Translations under genes and position numbers: made by a program
Shown here: one piece after another, positions 37,611 through 46,351 of the stretch
Layout of the letters: each line of letters opens with the position of its first letter
How positions within the stretch are numbered: position 1 is the first letter of the stretch
DNA from: Portibacter marinus
Lineage (GTDB): Bacteria; Bacteroidota; Bacteroidia; Chitinophagales; Saprospiraceae
Direction: 5' to 3'
DNA length: 64,000 bases
NCBI RefSeq assembly: GCF_021533195.1
Contig: NZ_JAJNKB010000002.1
Span: 372,001 to 436,000 of the forward strand
Notes under the pieces: generated by a model
What the model was told of the DNA's origin: nothing
What the model saw: only the letters and a program-made list of their open reading frames with translations
The model's database searches: none

Positions 37611-39107
37611 ATGAAAAGATTATTAAGGCTAAGTTTAGTTTTAGTATTTCCAGCACTCTTTTTAGGATCATGTAAGCAGTCCGAAAGGTCTAACACGACC
37701 GGTTGGAAGTATAATGATTCAGAATGGGGCGGATTTGAAAAATTGGATTATGAGGGTCAGAAGACAGGACCAAATTTAGTGCCCATCGAAGGTGGAACAT
37801 TTATGATGGGTCTGACTGAGGAAGACGTTACCTTCGAGTGGGATAATGTCCCAAGAAGAGTGACAGTTTCTTCCTTTTATATGGATGAAACAGAGGTAGC
37901 CAATATCGATTATAGAGAATATTTATATTGGACTAGAAAGACCTACCAGTCTTATCCTTCCGTATGGAAAGAAGCTTTGCCAGATACATTAGTCTGGAGA
38001 GAAGAACTTTCATTCAATGAACCTTTTGTAGAAACGTATTTCAGACATCCATCTTATGACGAATATCCGGTAGTAGGTGTAACTTGGGTTCAAGCTGGAA
38101 AGTATGCAGCCTGGAGAACTGATAGAGTAAACGAGATGCTATTGATAGAAAGGGGAATTTTAAATCCTTCGCCTGATCAAGTTGATTCCGATAACTTTAA
38201 TACAGATGCTTATCTGGCTGGTCAATACCAGGGAAATGTGAGAAAGAATTTAAAAGATCTTGGTTCCGGAGGAGAGCGACCGGTGAGGTTTGAAGATGGG
38301 ATCATGTTGCCAGATTATAGGTTACCTACAGAAGCTGAGTGGGAGTATGCTGCTCTTGCACTTCAAGGAAATCAATCTGCTTCTCAAGATGAGTTGATCA
38401 CAGATAGAAGAATTTATCCATGGGATGGTACCACGGCACGATATCAAAAGCGTAATAAACAGCAAGGAGGAATGCTTGCTAACTATAAGAGAGGTCGTGG
38501 TGATTATATGGGTATCGCCGGAAAGTTGAATGACAAGGCACATATCCCGGCTGACGTAAGATCATTTTTACCAAATGATTTCGGATTGTATAACATGGCT
38601 GGAAATGTAAGTGAATGGACAGCCGATGTATATAGACCGATGACCAGTACAACCTTAAGAGATGCTGAAAATCATGATTTGAACCCATATAGAGGGGGCG
38701 AGTTCATGCAGAAAGTAAGAACTGAAGATGGCGGAATCGCTGAGAAAGACAGCTTGGGAAGAATTCCTGAAGAGCCGGTTGATAGTTCGTCAATCGTAGG
38801 AAGAGAAAATTACAAAGTAGCTAATGTTAAGAACTACAAGGATGGTGACGATGAATTTGTGAATTATGATTATGGTATCCATACGTTAATCAACGACAAA
38901 TCCAGAGTAATAAAAGGTGGGTCATGGGCAGACAGATTATATTGGTTATCTCCAGGTGCAAGAAGATTTAGAGATGAAGACAAGGCCAGTAGAACCATCG
39001 GATTCAGATGTGCTATGACAAGAGTAGGTGGCCCTGAAGGTAACGAGGATACTGCAGGAAATAAATTTAAGAGCAATAAGAAGAAAGTTAAAAGGAGATA
39101 TAAATAA
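37611..39107 (+). CDS. gldJ: Gliding motility/T9SS lipoprotein GldJ
   Basis: The 498-residue protein has a lipoprotein signal (LFLGSC, Cys21) and the SUMF1/formylglycine-generating-enzyme fold used by GldJ and GldK. Matches to GldJ include TGWKYNDSEWGGFEK near residue 31, the VPIEGGTFMMG start of the domain, ALPDTLVWREEL, HPSYDEYPVVGVTW followed by AAWRTDRVNE, and LPTEAEWEYAALAL. The C-terminus shows VIKGGSWADRLYW and SRTIGFRCAM. FGE catalytic cysteines are not apparent, so it is structural. GldJ stabilises GldK and is needed for T9SS and gliding in relatives. The next gene, murF, is a common neighbour of gldJ. Confidence 0.9.
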   Translation: MKRLLRLSLVLVFPALFLGSCKQSERSNTTGWKYNDSEWGGFEKLDYEGQKTGPNLVPIEGGTFMMGLTEEDVTFEWDNVPRRVTVSSFYMDETEVANIDYREYLYWTRKTYQSYPSVWKEALPDTLVWREELSFNEPFVETYFRHPSYDEYPVVGVTWVQAGKYAAWRTDRVNEMLLIERGILNPSPDQVDSDNFNTDAYLAGQYQGNVRKNLKDLGSGGERPVRFEDGIMLPDYRLPTEAEWEYAALALQGNQSASQDELITDRRIYPWDGTTARYQKRNKQQGGMLANYKRGRGDYMGIAGKLNDKAHIPADVRSFLPNDFGLYNMAGNVSEWTADVYRPMTSTTLRDAENHDLNPYRGGEFMQKVRTEDGGIAEKDSLGRIPEEPVDSSSIVGRENYKVANVKNYKDGDDEFVNYDYGIHTLINDKSRVIKGGSWADRLYWLSPGARRFRDEDKASRTIGFRCAMTRVGGPEGNEDTAGNKFKSNKKKVKRRYK

Positions 39108-39129
39108 ATTATCTCTGATAGAATACAGA

Positions 39130-39159
39130 AAGTCCTTACGTAATCGTGAGGACTTTTTT
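39130..39159 (+). terminator. gldJ terminator
   Basis: AAGTCCTTACG (39130-39140) pairs with CGTGAGGACTT (39145-39155), 11 pairs with one T-G, around the loop TAAT, followed by a T-run. A near-consensus -7 (TTATTTTG) begins at the end of this T-run and could drive murF, whose ATG is at 39171. Confidence 0.85.
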
Positions 39160-39170
39160 ATTTTGTGCCC

Positions 39171-40469
39171 ATGAGTACATTGGATAAATTGTATGGTTAC
39201 TATAAGCTCAGCGACGGAGTAGTAACCGACACCAGAAAGAATCTCAAAGGCAAAATCTTTTTTGCATTGAAAGGTCCGCGTTTTAATGGCAACAAATTTG
39301 CCTTGCAAGCCATAAGCGAAGGGGCATCTTATGCGGTAGTAGATGAGGAGCAGAATAGCGTAGATCACAGAATTATTTTGGTGGATAATGTTTTGGAAAC
39401 GCTGCAAAACTTGGCGAATCTTCATCGCAAAAAGTTAAATACTTTTATTATTGGAATCACAGGATCTAATGGAAAGACGACCAATAAAGAACTTCTACAC
39501 TCCGCACTTAGTCAGAAGTTTATCTGCTACGCAACTAAAGGGAATCTAAATAATCATATTGGCGTTCCACTAAGTTTGCTGGATTTAACAAAGCAGGATG
39601 AAATAGCTATTATCGAAATGGGTGCAAGTTTACCTGGTGATATTAAAGAACTGTGTGCTATCGCCGAGCCTGACTGTGGTTATATTACCAATATAGGATT
39701 AGCCCACATAGAAGGTTTAGGAAGCAAAAGCGGTATTCAAAAGGAGAAAGGGGAATTGTTTAATCATGTAAGTAGAAAAGGCGGCCAGTTTTATGTTAAC
39801 TTAAATGCACAAGAGGTAGTTGAGCTGTCCAACGGTTATGCCGGCAATGTAACTGTGGGGGAAGAAAATTCGGCGGACTATCAGTTTCAGTGCCTTTCAA
39901 TAGTTCCCAATGTAGTATTAGGTTATGAAAATGATGTTATTCCCTGTCAGATTTATGGCCATCATAACTATGAAAATTGTAAGATGGCTGCTGCTATCTC
40001 ACTTGATCAAGGAGTTTCGCTGGATCAAGTCAAAAAAGGCTTGTCTATGTATAGATCTGAAAATAATCGAAGCCAATTATTAGAAATGGATGGATTAAAA
40101 GTTTTTTTGGATGCCTACAATGCTAATCCGTCGAGCATGAAAGCAAGTATCGAAAGCTTCATGTCCTTTGATGGGGAAAGAAAGGTCCTGATTCTCGGTG
40201 ATATGTTAGAACTGGGTGTGGAGGAACAAAGGTTACACACCTCTTTATTGAATTTCATTGTAGAAGATTGTAAAGTAGAAGACGTTGTTCTTGTAGGTCA
40301 ATGTTTTTATGCTCTCAAGAATGATTATCCTCAATTTAATTTTTTTCTTTCTACCTCAGACGCCAACGATTACGTTAGTGCGACAGTTGAAGAAGGAGGT
40401 CAAATTTTAATAAAAGGATCCCGAGGTATTGCCCTGGAAAAACTCTCCATTATTCAACAGATGAAATAA
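39171..40469 (+). CDS. murF: UDP-N-acetylmuramoyl-tripeptide--D-alanyl-D-alanine ligase
   Basis: Starting at the ATG at 39171 gives 432 residues. A GTG six bases upstream is also in frame but is less likely. The ATP-binding P-loop GITGSNGKTT spans residues 95-104, followed by the Mur ligase stretch IIEMGASLPGDIKELC and the C-terminal DAYNANPSSMKASIESF and ILGDMLELG motifs of MurF. The enzyme adds D-Ala-D-Ala to the UDP-MurNAc tripeptide in the cytoplasm. The first lines TDTRKNLKGKIFFALKGPRF match the MurF N-terminal domain. Its 3' end overlaps the convergent arginase-like gene by 20 bp. Confidence 0.95.
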   Translation: MSTLDKLYGYYKLSDGVVTDTRKNLKGKIFFALKGPRFNGNKFALQAISEGASYAVVDEEQNSVDHRIILVDNVLETLQNLANLHRKKLNTFIIGITGSNGKTTNKELLHSALSQKFICYATKGNLNNHIGVPLSLLDLTKQDEIAIIEMGASLPGDIKELCAIAEPDCGYITNIGLAHIEGLGSKSGIQKEKGELFNHVSRKGGQFYVNLNAQEVVELSNGYAGNVTVGEENSADYQFQCLSIVPNVVLGYENDVIPCQIYGHHNYENCKMAAAISLDQGVSLDQVKKGLSMYRSENNRSQLLEMDGLKVFLDAYNANPSSMKASIESFMSFDGERKVLILGDMLELGVEEQRLHTSLLNFIVEDCKVEDVVLVGQCFYALKNDYPQFNFFLSTSDANDYVSATVEEGGQILIKGSRGIALEKLSIIQQMK

Positions 40470-41283
40470 TGTTCAGCAGTTCTGGACTTATAAGGTCTTT
40501 GCATGCATTTTGATAATCTTCATAACTGCAAGATTTCCATTTGTTCATCGGGATATCCGGAATTTTCACCCACCATCTTCCGGAAGATTTAGATTTATAG
40601 AAGGATACGGACATATCAAGGCTGTCAACGTCAACCACATATTCATTTACAGTATTGGTGAAATAAGGATGGTCTGGAAATCTAATGGCTGCGGCTTCAG
40701 CATAATACCAAATTAATTGACTGATAAGAGAAATCTGGGATTCTGTGCAATTATTGATGATAACAGTCTTGTTCAGTTCGTTCATGCCGGCATATCGAAA
40801 CATCTGGGTGGCATCTTCACTGTAAAGACCACTTGGATTGCTGAAAGATTCGTTATTAACGTCTGAAGATCTGATGGCATCCAGATCGAAGAAAAACAAT
40901 TTACTTTCCCGAATAAAGGGCTCGCAGTGGGATATATTATTTTTCAAAGAACCTAAGGAGATGAAGTTTTCATCCATCTCATCTACTAGATGTCTTTGAG
41001 TGGCAATGCAGGTCACTTGTGTGCTTAAATCAAGCACTGTCTTTTTAGGACTGGCTGTTACATAAGAGATGATTTCTAAGTCTATTTGATCTGTTATTCC
41101 TTGTATCAGTTCTTCAGTATGTTTTATGTAAATTAGTACTTCATTTGAGTTTATTTGTAATTCCTCTGTACTGTCTACAATCTGAAATTCTATACCAGGT
41201 TGTTGATTGAAATGGCTTAGCTTAATATGGATTTTATTAACAAGATGATAATTATCGCCAGTGAGCAGAATATTTGTAATCAT
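40450..41283 (-). CDS. Arginase/formimidoylglutamase-family protein with degenerate active site
   Basis: The protein has 277 residues. The second half matches Bacteroidota formimidoylglutamase/arginase-like proteins: LFFFDLDAIRSSDV (133-141 core), YSEDATQMFRYAGMNE, SQLIWYYAEAAAIRFPDHPY, VSFYKSKSSGRWWVKIP and SCSYEDYQNACKD. In active arginases three motifs supply the manganese ligands: GGxH, DxHxD and SxDxD. Only the last is partly kept here. No GGGHD-like or DAHxD-like motif exists in the first 130 residues, and the protein is shorter than the roughly 380-residue full form. It is probably a pseudoenzyme. Its place beside gldJ and murF echoes other Bacteroidota, where an arginase-family gene lies in this neighbourhood. 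Confidence 0.6.
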   Translation of the reverse strand: MITNILLTGDNYHLVNKIHIKLSHFNQQPGIEFQIVDSTEELQINSNEVLIYIKHTEELIQGITDQIDLEIISYVTASPKKTVLDLSTQVTCIATQRHLVDEMDENFISLGSLKNNISHCEPFIRESKLFFFDLDAIRSSDVNNESFSNPSGLYSEDATQMFRYAGMNELNKTVIINNCTESQISLISQLIWYYAEAAAIRFPDHPYFTNTVNEYVVDVDSLDMSVSFYKSKSSGRWWVKIPDIPMNKWKSCSYEDYQNACKDLISPELLNIISSVE

Positions 41284-41534
41284 GAAATAAAATTTAATTT
41301 GGCGACAATATAAATATTAATATTTACATGGATATGTAAATAATTAATAAATAGATTTTTACATAGTATTATTTTATTGTATAGGAAAAGTATACTTTTT
41401 CACAAATCGAACAATAGCTTTCATTTGTGATTATTATTAACGAAAAGATAGCTTTTAAATGAATTTTATGCTATTTTCGCATGGTAAACGTGGGATTTAA
41501 TTAGTATCAAGCCCTAGTTTTATCATTCGAATCA
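41284..41534. other. Non-coding gap with several AT-rich inverted repeats
   Basis: The gap before the OmpA-family gene holds no credible open frame. It has a perfect 14-bp palindrome AAATATTAATATTT (41312-41325), the pair TTTACAT/ATGTAAA (41323-41340, sharing three bases) and CACAAAT/ATTTGTG (41401-41429). These could be protein-binding sites for the minus-strand arginase-like gene or leader structures. None matches a known class. Confidence 0.3.
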
Positions 41535-41564
41535 TTGATTTGAATGTAAAAATCAATATTTTTG
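41535..41564 (+). promoter_or_regulatory. Promoter of the OmpA-family gene
   Basis: TTG (41535-41537), a 19-nt spacer and TATTTTTG (41557-41564, perfect TAnnTTTG) predict initiation near 41570. This lies downstream of the upstream in-frame ATG at 41540, so it supports the start at 41600. Confidence 0.6.
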
Positions 41565-41599
41565 TACACAGCCAAACACTTAAAGAAAAAAATCGAATT

Positions 41600-43351
41600 A
41601 TGACAAAGAAGTTATGTTTACTCGCATTTTCACTTATGTTCTTAGGAATGATGAGTGTAAGTGCGCAAGACGACACATGGACATCTGCAGAAATTGGAGA
41701 TGAAATGACAGTTGATGCTGAGCAGAATAAGCAATGGAGAATGGGACAGGCCTCCTTTTCTGCTAAGCCGAAGAACGCATGGGAACTGGGAATAGCATTG
41801 GGACATTTTCACATTAATGGTGATGTTCCAGCGAACTTTCCTTCTGGATTTGGTCTCGGATTGCACATTAGAAAAGCCATCAATTATACCCTGTCATGGA
41901 GAGCTGAAGGGTTTTACAGTGTTGCAAGAGGAATTGACGGCAGATCTACTCAAGCAGCAGTCTTAAACTTAGATAATGAGGGCACAGATTTGAGTGCCAG
42001 AACATTTAGAAATTTTCAAGCGACTAGTATAACGGGTGGTTTATCAGGTATAGTAAACATTGGAAATCTACTTTTTCATAGTCCAAGAAATAAGTGGAAT
42101 GCGTACTTGGGAGTTGGAGTTAGTATTACCAATACTACTGTTGTTATGGACTATGTTCAGGGAACTGAGGAAAATGGTGCTCCTTATGAGTGGGGTTCTC
42201 TTATTGGCCAGGAAAACTCTAGACAAAAAAGAGCTGATATTAGAGAACGATTAGATGGATATGATCACACTGCGGAAAATGATAGAAATGTGGCCTTTTT
42301 CTTTGATGATGGAATGATTTTTCCTTCATTCTTGGGAACAGTGGGAGTTTCGAGAAAAATAAATAAGAGAGTAAATATTTCTCTTGAGCAACAAATGATT
42401 GCACAGGACTTTGACAAGTGGGATGGTCATGAGTGGAGATCAGCAGTGGATCAAACCAATGATAGCGATATTGCCGCTTTTACATCAATTAGAATTGGTG
42501 TTAACTTAGGCAACTTTGATAATGTTACTGAGCCTCTATATTGGTTGAATCCTTTAGATGCTACTTATAATGATATAGCAGAATTAAAGCAAAGACCAGT
42601 ACTTGACTTAACGGATACAGATGGTGACGGTATCATCGATATGTTGGATCAGGAATTGGATTCCCCTGCTGGATGTCCTGTGGATACTAGAGGTATAGTT
42701 CTTGATAGTGATGGAGACGGAATAGCTGATTGCAAAGATCAAGAGCCATTTTCAGCTCCTGGATATGATACTGATGAAATGGGAGTCGCTATTATTCCAG
42801 ATCCTGGATATATGACGGAATCTGACGTAAACGATGTCATTAATTCCAAAATGGGAGCAATGGAAATGACTTTAAATGAAATTAAAGACGGATGCGGAAA
42901 TTGGTTTTTGCCAATGATTCATTTTGATTTAGATAAATATTATATCAAGCCTGAATTCTATGGACAATTACACCATGTAGGTGAGTTGTTACAAAGATGT
43001 CCTGGACTATGCGTTACGGTTGTAGGTCACACAGATGCCAGAAGCGGTGATGACTATAATAGAGTTTTATCTTACAATAGAGCTAATGCAGCTATCGACT
43101 ATTTAGTTGCAAAGTATGGAGTTGATAGGGAAAGAATGATTTTGATGTATGGAGGAGAGGAGCAGCCATTGGTTGATTCTGGAGCGAGAGGTTCATCTGA
43201 ATCTAAAAACTATATGAATAGAAGAGTAGAATTTAGAGTTTGTCAGCCTGGCGATGAAGAAATGGCCAAGCCGGATGGACCTAATGCCGGACAAGGACCT
43301 TCAGGAAGAACAGGTTCTCAGTATAGCGGCAACAAAAACAGTGGATACTAA
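41600..43351 (+). CDS. OmpA-family outer-membrane protein with calcium-binding TSP3-type repeats
   Basis: From the ATG at 41600 the product has 583 residues with a signal peptide (MTKKLCLLAFSLMFLGMMSV to SAQ). Residues of about 30-330 form a predicted beta-barrel (WELGIALGHFHINGDVP, GFGLGLHIRKAINYTLSWRA). Then come thrombospondin-3-like Asp-rich repeats (DTDGDGIIDMLDQ, DSDGDGIADCKDQ) and a C-terminal OmpA domain (MIHFDLDKYYIKPEF, CVTVVGHTDARSGDDYN, then YNRANAAIDYL) that should bind peptidoglycan. The tail is Gly/Pro/Ser rich. Its role is envelope attachment and stability. The frame is open 20 codons further up, but that extension would include the promoter. A terminator follows. Confidence 0.9.
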   Translation: MTKKLCLLAFSLMFLGMMSVSAQDDTWTSAEIGDEMTVDAEQNKQWRMGQASFSAKPKNAWELGIALGHFHINGDVPANFPSGFGLGLHIRKAINYTLSWRAEGFYSVARGIDGRSTQAAVLNLDNEGTDLSARTFRNFQATSITGGLSGIVNIGNLLFHSPRNKWNAYLGVGVSITNTTVVMDYVQGTEENGAPYEWGSLIGQENSRQKRADIRERLDGYDHTAENDRNVAFFFDDGMIFPSFLGTVGVSRKINKRVNISLEQQMIAQDFDKWDGHEWRSAVDQTNDSDIAAFTSIRIGVNLGNFDNVTEPLYWLNPLDATYNDIAELKQRPVLDLTDTDGDGIIDMLDQELDSPAGCPVDTRGIVLDSDGDGIADCKDQEPFSAPGYDTDEMGVAIIPDPGYMTESDVNDVINSKMGAMEMTLNEIKDGCGNWFLPMIHFDLDKYYIKPEFYGQLHHVGELLQRCPGLCVTVVGHTDARSGDDYNRVLSYNRANAAIDYLVAKYGVDRERMILMYGGEEQPLVDSGARGSSESKNYMNRRVEFRVCQPGDEEMAKPDGPNAGQGPSGRTGSQYSGNKNSGY

Positions 43352-43377
43352 TTAAATACATAACTTCTATAATTTGA

Positions 43378-43412
43378 GGGTCTCACATTAATTTGTGAGG
43401 CCCTTTTGTTTT
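43378..43412 (+). terminator. Terminator of the OmpA-family gene
   Basis: GGGTCTCACA (43378-43387) pairs with TGTGAGGCCC (43394-43403), ten pairs including one T-G, around a 6-nt loop. TTTTGTTTT follows. Confidence 0.85.
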
Positions 43413-43453
43413 ATCGCAGTTTGCTCATTGGTTTATTATGGCATTCCAAGGTT

Positions 43454-43820
43454 AATGAGATCAGGGAGAATAGGGAGATCAAGGAGAATAGGGAGAATAG
43501 GGAGATCAAGGAGAATAGTGAGATCAAGGAGAATAGGGAGATCAAAGGAAAAAAGGCAGAAAACGGAGGATAAGGGTGATCAGTAAGGCTAGAATGGTCA
43601 GTGATGTCAAAGATCACGGAGATCATGGAGGTCACTGAGAAATTTGGATGAAATCTAGGAGTACAAGGATATGAAAGATAATAGGGAAATCACGTAGAGC
43701 TCAGGGTGAGATCTGGGAGGAAATGGAGATTAAGAAGAATGAAATGATCGGAAAATTGAGGAAAATTGAAAAAATTGAAAAAATTGAAAAAATTGAAAAA
43801 TTGAAAAATTGGAAAATTGG
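43454..43820. repeat. Decaying purine-rich 9-bp tandem repeat block
   Basis: From 43454 to 43543 ten 9-bp units follow without a gap, alternating forms of AGGGAGATC and AAGGAGAAT. A longer 18-bp unit (AGGGAGATCAAGGAGAAT) is visible at 43472 and 43499 and, with one change, at 43117+400 (43517). After a degenerate purine-rich middle, AGATCACGG, AGATCATGG and AGGTCACTG stand at 43611-43637. At 43756-43819 a second array of TTG plus A-run occurs, with TTG spacings of 10, 9, 9, 9, 8, 8 and 8 bp. The plus strand is strongly purine-biased over the whole block. Short open frames through it give only low-complexity peptides and are not called. Confidence 0.8.
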
Positions 43821-44284
43821 ACAGGTTTGACATAAATAGTGGTGAGTCTACGATATCCCCTTTTGATTAATCAAGAAGTTTTAGAATAATTAAATGATGA
43901 GAAATCCAGTATAGAAGTGGGGATTAATTTTACACTATAACAAGAACGACAACTTATCTTGAGTTTAGCAAGACGATCAAACCATCACTTTACAGATGCT
44001 TTAGAGAGAAACCACATTGGTCTGTAAATGAATTGTAATTTAAATTGTACAACTCATTAATGACTCTATAAATTAAATCATTCAGCCATCAGGGAAAACC
44101 TTGATCGGTCATTTCTTCCATCTTTGTCTTATTTGAATGTAATGAATGTTACCACACTAAGATGGAAGCTCATAGCTAAAACTTAATAGAATGAAATCCA
44201 TTAAATTCTCAATCTGAAACCTGGGCTTTCACCCCTTCACAGCCATGAAATTGAAATGATCTCATTGATAATGCCGGCAATATT
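43821..44284. other. Non-coding stretch, nothing recognised
   Basis: About 460 bp between the repeat block and the E2 gene end holds no frame with family resemblance, no hairpin with a T-run and no RNA gene that I recognise. It is AT-rich and ordinary in base bias. It may be eroded sequence. Confidence 0.4.
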
Positions 44285-45592
44285 TTACACCAACATCATT
44301 ACAGGATTTTCTAAGTATGATTTAAAAGTAGCCAGGAATTGAGCTCCTGTAGCTCCATCTACTACTCTATGGTCACACGAGAGTGTCACCTTCATAATAT
44401 TACCGGGAACAATGTTACCATCTTTCACTACAGGTACTTTTTTAATCGATCCAACGGCTAAAATGCATGAATCCGGTGGATTGATGATTGCCGTGAACTC
44501 CTCAATGTCAAACATGCCCAAGTTTGAAATGGTAAATGTATTTCCTTGCATTTCATTGGGTTGTAGCTTCTTGTTTTTTGCTTTTCCGGCTAACTCTTTC
44601 ACTTCGACATTGATTGCAGAAAGCGGTTTATGATCAGCATTATTGACCACAGGGACCAATAAGCCATCGGGTACAGCTACTGCCACTCCTACATTAATTT
44701 CCTTGTGGTAAGTGATCTTATCACCATGCCAAGATGCATTGATTGCAGGATGTTTTCTTAAAGCCAAGGCTGCAGCTTTCACAACAAAGTCGTTAAACGA
44801 TATTCGGGTCTCACTGATTTCATTGATGCTTTTTCTGGAACTGATTGCATTGCTCATATCTATCGCAATAGTGAGATAGAAGTGAGGAGCACCAAACTTA
44901 CTTTCGGAAAGTCTTTTGGCTATCGTCTTTCTCATCTGACTGACTTTATGATCGCCATAATCGAAATCTGCTAATCCACTTTCTACCATCGGTATGCTGA
45001 TGCTACCAGAAGATTTACTGCCAGCCCCTGAAGAAATATATTCCTCTATATCTTTCTTAATAATGCGGTTGTTTTCGCCACTTCCTGTTACCTCGCTCAA
45101 ATTGATATTGGCTTCTTTCGCCATGGACCTGGCTAGAGGAGAGGCCTTTATTCTTTCGTCATCACTGGCTTGATTTCCTTCTTTTTGATCTGAACCACCA
45201 TCTGATTTTGACTTGGCTTCACTTGACTTGTTCTTTTCTTGAGACTCAGAGGAGGATTTTTTCTCTTTCTCACCATCATCTTCAACTTCTTTTTGCTCGT
45301 CCCCACTTTCAGCAGATTCAGATTCAGCCGCTTCAAGAGCAGGTTTGTAATCTTCACCTTCTTCACCGATCACTGCCAATATGCCATCCACTGGTACTGG
45401 CCCAGATTCAACACCTATATATAATAAAACGCCTTCTTGATAACTTTCCAGCTCCATGGTCGCTTTGTCGGTTTCTACCTCCGCAAGTACATCACCTGGT
45501 TCAACTTCATCGCCAACTTGCTTCAGCCACTCTACAATGTTACCTTCCTCCATTGTATCACTCATTCTGGGCATTCTAATTACATCTGCCAT
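44285..45592 (-). CDS. Pyruvate dehydrogenase complex E2, dihydrolipoamide acetyltransferase
   Basis: The 435-residue protein has one N-terminal lipoyl domain (MPRMSDTMEEGNIVEW, lipoylated Lys43 in ETDKATMELES). A very acidic Ser/Glu/Lys linker (about 85-150) follows, then a peripheral subunit-binding domain (ASPLARSMAKEANINLSEV to GSGENNRIIKKDIEEYI). The catalytic domain ends with LSCDHRVVDGATGAQF (His408 and Asp412). The MPRMSDTMEEG start and single lipoyl domain fit the pyruvate E2 of Bacteroidota more than 2-oxoglutarate E2. It transfers acetyl groups to CoA. No E1 or E3 gene is next to it. It is divergent from recR across 138 bp. Confidence 0.9.
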   Translation of the reverse strand: MADVIRMPRMSDTMEEGNIVEWLKQVGDEVEPGDVLAEVETDKATMELESYQEGVLLYIGVESGPVPVDGILAVIGEEGEDYKPALEAAESESAESGDEQKEVEDDGEKEKKSSSESQEKNKSSEAKSKSDGGSDQKEGNQASDDERIKASPLARSMAKEANINLSEVTGSGENNRIIKKDIEEYISSGAGSKSSGSISIPMVESGLADFDYGDHKVSQMRKTIAKRLSESKFGAPHFYLTIAIDMSNAISSRKSINEISETRISFNDFVVKAAALALRKHPAINASWHGDKITYHKEINVGVAVAVPDGLLVPVVNNADHKPLSAINVEVKELAGKAKNKKLQPNEMQGNTFTISNLGMFDIEEFTAIINPPDSCILAVGSIKKVPVVKDGNIVPGNIMKVTLSCDHRVVDGATGAQFLATFKSYLENPVMMLV

Positions 45593-45730
45593 ATTTGTAT
45601 TCTTAAATTTTGAATGCTAAAAATAATATATAAAATTTAAATTGCTATTATTCACCCTGCTTTCCATTACAAATCTTGAAAACTCAGATAAGATAGATCA
45701 TTTTCCTGCCAGAAACACTATTTTTACCTC

Positions 45731-46351
45731 ATGAAGTTTTCGTCCACTTTATTAAAAGATGCTGTAGAAGCACTTTCCGAGCTGCCGTCTATCGGCAAAA
45801 AGTCTGCCCTTAGATTGGTCTTGCATTTGCTTAAAGATGAGAGTGATTTGGCCTTGAGAATATCTGATAAGGTAGTTGCTCTTAAAACCAAAATCAAGAA
45901 ATGTGAAATATGTTTCAATTACTCTGATAACAATGTATGTGAAATTTGTTCAGATCCATCCAGGAATAAAAAACTGATTTGTATAGTTGAATCTATAAGG
46001 GATGTGATGGCCATCGAAGATACCAATCAGTACTCAGGAGTTTATCATGTATTGGGAGGTGTTATTTCTCCTATTGACGGCGTAGGACCCACAGAATTGA
46101 CCATCGAACAGCTTGTTGAAAGGGTGAAAAATAAACCACCTAACGAAATCATTATGGCAATATCTCCCACTATTGACGGTGAAACGACCATATTCTATAT
46201 CAGTAAAAAACTAGCTCATACAGATATAAAAATCAGTACCATCGCAAGAGGAGTTTCTTTTGGAGGCGAATTGGAATACGCAGACGAATTAACGCTCGGT
46301 AGATCTATCCACACCAGAATTCCATATAATTTAGATGTTAACAGTGATTGA
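45731..46351 (+). CDS. recR: Recombination protein RecR
   Basis: The 206-residue protein has the helix-hairpin-helix start (LSELPSIGKKSALRLVLHLL), a four-cysteine zinc motif (Cys58, Cys61, Cys70, Cys73) and a Toprim domain (ICIVESIRDVMAIEDTNQYS). The C-terminal STIARGVSFGGELEYADELT signature is also present. With RecO and RecF it loads RecA on gapped DNA. A near -7 element (TATTTTTA at 45719-45726) lies 5 nt from the ATG, so the transcript may be almost leaderless. Its TGA overlaps the next ATG by one base. Confidence 0.96.
   Translation: MKFSSTLLKDAVEALSELPSIGKKSALRLVLHLLKDESDLALRISDKVVALKTKIKKCEICFNYSDNNVCEICSDPSRNKKLICIVESIRDVMAIEDTNQYSGVYHVLGGVISPIDGVGPTELTIEQLVERVKNKPPNEIIMAISPTIDGETTIFYISKKLAHTDIKISTIARGVSFGGELEYADELTLGRSIHTRIPYNLDVNSD

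Noticed and set aside
41540-41599. Upstream ATG that would lengthen the OmpA-family protein by 20 residues
   Set aside because: The extension is not signal-peptide-like, and a perfect promoter (41535-41564) overlaps it. The ATG at 41600 gives a clean signal peptide.
43395-43586. Open frame with an Arg/Ile/Gly/Ser repeat peptide, and its antisense Leu/Ser/Phe counterpart
   Set aside because: Both are consequences of a 9-bp tandem repeat, whose period is a multiple of three, so frames stay open by chance. There is no family resemblance and no promoter; called as a repeat.
43821-44284. Possible decayed gene or mobile element remnant between the repeat block and pdh E2
   Set aside because: Short fragments can be translated, but none has recognisable similarity. 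No terminal inverted repeats or target duplications were seen.
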